Shown: piece by piece, positions 5,329 through 5,949 of the stretch
How positions within the stretch are numbered: position 1 is the first letter of the stretch
How the letters are laid out: every line of letters begins with the position of its first letter
Source: Halanaerobium sp046541575
Lineage (GTDB): Bacteria; Bacillota; Halanaerobiia; Halanaerobiales; Halanaerobiaceae
Length of the DNA: 5,949 nt
Direction: 5' to 3'
Assembly: GCA_046541575.1 (NCBI GenBank)
Contig: JBKHDA010000093.1
Span: 1-5,949 of the forward strand
Translations under genes and position numbers: made by a program
Notes under the pieces: generated by a model
The model's database searches: none
The model's input: the letters and a program-made list of their open reading frames with translations, nothing else
What the model was told of the DNA's origin: nothing

Positions 5329-5568
5329 ATGGTTAGAAATTGCTATATCTGCGGTGATTTAACTAAAAATCAATCCGGACTCTGTAATGAATGTGAAGAG
5401 GAAAATCAGTATAAACTCCGCCAGATTAAAGATTTTCTCTGGGACCATCCAAATTCTACAGTCAAAAAAATTCACCAGGAGACCGGTGTTGATGAAAAGT
5501 TAATCCGCAAATACATTAGAGAAGACAAATTTATTATTAGCAACAGAATAGAATATGATCAGGATTAA
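5329..5568 (+). CDS. Small zinc-ribbon/HTH protein resembling the N-terminal half of the YvyF (TIGR03826) flagellar-operon family
   Basis: A 79-residue protein. The start is ATG 5329 with GGAGG at 5315-5319, 9 nt upstream. Residues 5-22 hold two CxxC pairs (Cys 5, 8, 19, 22), a zinc-ribbon knuckle. Residues about 44-66 (TVKKIHQETGVDEKLIRKYIRE) form a helix-turn-helix-like segment. The order matches the YvyF/TIGR03826 proteins found in flagellar operons of Firmicutes, which have a similar TGV.E.LI.K.IR segment. Those proteins are longer and have a second C-terminal CxxC knuckle, which is absent here; this gene ends in an acidic tail. The role is probably regulatory or in flagellar gene expression, inferred only from family and from flagellin upstream. 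It is a single-gene unit closed by the terminator at 5573. Confidence 0.8.
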   Translation: MVRNCYICGDLTKNQSGLCNECEEENQYKLRQIKDFLWDHPNSTVKKIHQETGVDEKLIRKYIREDKFIISNRIEYDQD

Positions 5569-5572
5569 GCAG

Positions 5573-5600
5573 CCACCTTACAGCAGGTGGTTTTTCTGTT
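5573..5600 (+). terminator. Intrinsic terminator after the zinc-ribbon/HTH gene
   Basis: CCACCT (5573-5578) pairs perfectly with AGGTGG (5585-5590) around the loop TACAGC, followed by TTTTTCTGTTTT. It lies five bases after the stop codon. Confidence 0.9.
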
Positions 5601-5663
5601 TTAATAAAGATAATTCGACATAGATCGACTAACAAAAGGTTTTAGTACATATTTTAAACTTAA

Positions 5664-5691
5664 TTGTATAAACATGTAAAAGTGCTTTAAT
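5664..5691 (+). promoter_or_regulatory. Weak candidate promoter before the last gene
   Basis: TTGTAT (5664-5669), 16 bases, then TTTAAT (5686-5691, 5/6 to TATAAT) preceded by TGC (5683-5685), an extended -10. The -35 is weak. If used, RNA would start near 5698, at the hairpin pair that follows. Confidence 0.3.
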
Positions 5692-5745
5692 TTAAGTTCA
5701 GGTGATTTTATTCACCCTCAGTAGAGCTGAGAACATTTAATAAAG
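5685..5745 (+). promoter_or_regulatory. Structured leader element with two abutting hairpins, possible three-way junction
   Basis: GGTGA/TCACC (5701-5705 with 5712-5716, 6-nt loop) is followed with no gap by CTCAG/CTGAG (5717-5721 with 5727-5731, 5-nt loop). Flanking GTTC (5696-5699) can pair with GAAC (5731-5734, sharing G5731). CTTTA (5685-5689) can pair with TAAAG (5741-5745), which would close a three-way junction. The first loop (TTTTAT) can also pair with ATAAAG (5740-5745), in competition with the outer helix. It matches no riboswitch class that I know. Confidence 0.4.
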
Positions 5746-5754
5746 AAGAGATTT

Positions 5755-5780
5755 TAAACGATAATCTTAATAAGCGATAT
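5755..5780 (+). promoter_or_regulatory. Sigma-28-like promoter before the last gene
   Basis: TAAA (5755-5758), 14 bases, then AGCGATAT (5773-5780) resembles TAAA-N15-GCCGATAT, with a perfect CGATAT core and a spacer one base short. It ends 13 bases before GAGGTGG, much like the flagellin promoter and its short leader. TATAAT at 5778-5783 could alternatively be a sigma-70 -10, but no good -35 accompanies it. Confidence 0.45.
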
Positions 5781-5796
5781 AATTGGCAGAAAAGAG

Positions 5797-5949
5797 GTGG
5801 AAATAATCAGAAGCGCTTTATTTAAACTACTAATCATTCTAATTTTAATCACAGTAATCTCACCAGTAATTCAGGCTGAAGAAATAACAGTTAGCGCTGA
5901 AGCAGAAATTACAGCTGGCGCAGAATTAGCCCGCAGAGAAGCGCTGCAG
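5797..5949 (+). CDS. Exported protein with signal peptide, LPP20/FlgT-like start (3' end outside window)
   Basis: The frame opens after TAA at 5755 and runs off the window. The N-terminus is a clear Sec signal peptide: a basic stretch (IRSALFK), a hydrophobic core (LLIILILITVI) and a likely cut after IQA, before EEITVSAEAEI. There is no lipobox cysteine. The mature start, with small residues, an AEAEITAGAELARREALQ pattern and an Ala/Arg helix, resembles LPP20 and FlgT-N type proteins, where a similar helix follows the first strand. With only about 25 mature residues visible this is tentative. The only standard start codon in frame is GTG 5797, which lies inside the Shine-Dalgarno GAGGTGG (5794-5800). 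ATA 5803 or ATC 5806 would be better spaced and give a more typical signal peptide, so the true start may be non-canonical. A flagellar role would fit the neighbouring genes and the sigma-28-like promoter. Confidence 0.6.
   Translation, partial: MEIIRSALFKLLIILILITVISPVIQAEEITVSAEAEITAGAELARREALQ

Noticed and set aside
5615..5629. TCGAC repeated with a 10-bp period as a regulator site
   Set aside because: Only two 5-bp copies, with no promoter close by and no match to a known operator.
5696..5745. Fluoride riboswitch (the GGTGAT...TTCACC stem resembles its first helix, and a loop-to-downstream pseudoknot is possible)
   Set aside because: The conserved unpaired AAACUGC-type junction is missing, the two helices abut directly, and the downstream gene is not a fluoride transporter or known target.
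1..5949. CRISPR array, tRNA, rRNA or insertion sequence ends
   Set aside because: No regularly spaced repeats, no cloverleaf or rRNA-like stretches, and no terminal inverted repeats with target duplications were seen around the duplicated genes.

Overview
The window is AT-rich DNA with strong Firmicutes-type ribosome binding sites (AGGAGG, GGAGG) and compact intergenic regions. Gene content and codon usage suggest an anaerobic, motile, low-GC Firmicute. A Halanaerobium-like member of the Halanaerobiales is my best guess, inferred from protein style and not proven. All genes are on the + strand.

Left part (1-4000), accessory nuclease genes. The 3' end of an Rpn-family (PD-(D/E)XK, recombination-promoting nuclease / putative transposase) gene ends at 404. 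Two complete genes follow in tandem (558-2231 and 2386-3963). Each encodes an AAA-ATPase-like domain fused to a C-terminal PD-(D/E)XK nuclease-like domain. The two proteins are clearly diverged, but each gene sits in a near-identical 89-bp cassette (78 of 89 positions match by my count). The cassette holds an intrinsic terminator, an overlapping extended -10 promoter and an unusual ribosome binding site. A shorter 3' tail is also shared. The pair looks like a tandemly duplicated unit of about 1.8 kb.

Middle part (4000-4970), flagellin. A short flagellin gene (best start TTG at 4142) is preceded by a sigma-28-type promoter. That promoter lies inside a 13-bp inverted repeat whose right arm contains the Shine-Dalgarno sequence. 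RNA reading through from the upstream ATPase gene would fold this hairpin and hide the ribosome binding site. RNA started at the sigma-28 promoter would lack the left arm. I see no terminator between the ATPase gene and flagellin, so read-through is plausible. This is the most interesting observation in the window.

Right part (4970-5949), flagellum-associated small genes. After flagellin come a candidate promoter, two perfect hairpins and a possible 29-codon ORF. Next is a 79-residue zinc-ribbon/HTH protein resembling the N-terminal half of the YvyF/TIGR03826 flagellar-operon family, closed by a good terminator. A structured leader with two abutting hairpins and a sigma-28-like promoter follow. 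The window ends in the 5' part of an exported protein whose first mature residues resemble LPP20/FlgT-type proteins and which lacks a well-placed standard start codon. The right half therefore reads as a late flagellar region next to an accessory nuclease region.
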